A stretch of 64,000 nt of DNA, taken from assembly GCF_003419895.1 (NCBI RefSeq), contig NZ_QPMM01000001.1:744001-808000 (forward strand), written 5' to 3'. The DNA comes from Chitinophaga silvatica (GTDB lineage Bacteria > Bacteroidota > Bacteroidia > Chitinophagales > Chitinophagaceae). The translations under genes and the position numbers were made by a program. Shown here piece by piece: positions 63,339 to 64,000 of this stretch. The first letter of the stretch is position 1. The number at the start of each line of letters is the position of its first letter. Under the pieces are notes generated by a model. It did no database searches. It saw only the letters and a program-made list of their open reading frames with translations, and was not told the DNA's origin.

Positions 63339-64000
63339 ATGGAAAATAAGCATGAGATATCAGAAGAATTTTTGAGAGAGAGGAAATTTGCAGTCGTTCT
63401 GCCTTTGATTGTTTTTCCGTTTATAACTATTTTTTTCTCTCTATTAGGTGGTGGTAAGGGATTAGCGGCATCAGTGGTAAAGCAGAAAGATGCTTTGAAT
63501 TATGAACTTCCAGCGCCTGTGTTGCAAGATGATAGCCATATGAGCAAATTGGATTATTATGAGAAATCTGATAGAGATTCTGCAAAGTGGAGAGAGGTGG
63601 CCAGACGTGATCCTAATTATGAGAATAAGGCTGATGTAGAATCAAAGGATTTGGATTTTGCATCATTTGCACAGAAGGATAATGTTGTGTCAGCGAATAG
63701 GGCGGGAGTGGTGGAGGCTCCATATGGTGAAAAACCGGTAACTGATAAAAATGTTACTATGGTACAGCAGAAATTGGATGAATTGAATAGGGTAATGAGT
63801 CAAAAAGAAACAAGCATCCATAATGCCGATGTTGTTAAAGATAACAGTGGGGGTACTAATATTCCATCTGCCGTATCTGCCGATGTTGAACAATTAGAGA
63901 AAATGATGAAATCTCTACAGGATGGAAATCAGGATGATCCAGAGATGGCAAAACTTGACGGAATGCTGGATAAGATCCTGGATATCCAATATCCAGACCG
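63339..64000 (+). CDS. traM: Conjugal transfer protein TraM (partial, cut by window edge)
   Basis: An ATG at 63339 opens a frame that runs to the right edge of the window without a stop (about 220 codons). The N-terminus is MENKHEISEEFLRERKF. One membrane helix follows (VVLPLIVFPFITIFFSLLGG). The long charged, low-complexity periplasmic segment ends here in EMAKLDGMLDKILDIQYPD. This is the layout of TraM, a VirB10-like envelope-spanning protein. The rest of the gene and traN onward lie outside the window. Confidence 0.85.
   Translation, partial: MENKHEISEEFLRERKFAVVLPLIVFPFITIFFSLLGGGKGLAASVVKQKDALNYELPAPVLQDDSHMSKLDYYEKSDRDSAKWREVARRDPNYENKADVESKDLDFASFAQKDNVVSANRAGVVEAPYGEKPVTDKNVTMVQQKLDELNRVMSQKETSIHNADVVKDNSGGTNIPSAVSADVEQLEKMMKSLQDGNQDDPEMAKLDGMLDKILDIQYPD

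Noticed and set aside
1..64000. CRISPR arrays, tRNA or rRNA genes, integrase
   Set aside because: No regularly spaced short repeats, cloverleaf genes, rRNA sequence or tyrosine/serine recombinase were recognised, so the ends of the conjugative element cannot be placed.

Overview
The window comes from a Bacteroidota chromosome, most likely a soil- or plant-associated member of the Chitinophagaceae. The evidence is two SusC/SusD pairs, an ECF sigma/FecR cascade with a Bacteroidota-type FecR, TlpA-type thioredoxins, AT-rich DNA without clear Shine-Dalgarno sites, and a CTnDOT-style conjugation module (MobA/B/C and TraE, F, G, I, J, K, M). No tRNA, rRNA or CRISPR array was seen.

Layout. (1) 1-11.6 kb looks chromosomal: a TetR regulator, an AraC regulator divergent from a small L-fucose locus (GH29 fucosidase, mutarotase, zinc dehydrogenase), a TlpA-like thioredoxin, an AraC/SDR pair, a lipoprotein tyrosine phosphatase, a small orphan gene with a decayed duplicate nearby, and a GNAT acetyltransferase. 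(2) 12.0-15.3 kb is an accessory island between two 96-bp imperfect direct repeats. It holds a divergent HNH-nuclease/PIN-nuclease pair and a 5'-truncated mobC copy. (3) 15.8-32.9 kb is a co-directional cluster: ECF sigma, FecR, SusC with STN domain, SusD, a metallohydrolase-like lipoprotein without a visible HExxH, ABC ATPase, GldG-like permease, two MutS-like ATPases and an M16 peptidase. It is bracketed by two near-identical 493-bp copies of the mobC 3' end in direct orientation. (4) 33.0-37.1 kb is the mobilization module mobA-mobB-mobC with a hairpin-rich upstream region that may be oriT. (5) 37.2-53.7 kb is cargo between mob and tra: a DUF932 protein, several orphans, an AraC regulator, a second SusC/SusD set led by a TlpA thioredoxin with an extra C-terminal domain, a structured intergenic region, an XRE regulator, and a minus-strand operon coding a HEPN-type protein and two SymE-like AbrB-fold proteins. 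(6) 54.0-64.0 kb is the tra operon, cut by the right edge inside traM. It carries three tandem TraI-like paralogs and an extra 404-aa protein between traL-like and traM.

How the parts fit. The mob and tra genes describe an integrative conjugative element whose ends (integrase, att sites, traN onward) are outside the window. Two nutrient-uptake systems and several possible toxin-antitoxin or defence genes sit in or beside it as cargo. The repeated mobC tail suggests that the 18-kb sigma/FecR/SusCD/ABC/MutS/M16 cluster was gained through, or could be lost by, recombination between element copies. Its combination of outer-membrane import, inner-membrane ABC transport, paired MutS-like ATPases and an exported peptidase is the strongest candidate here for an undescribed system. 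The HEPN/SymE/SymE operon is second.
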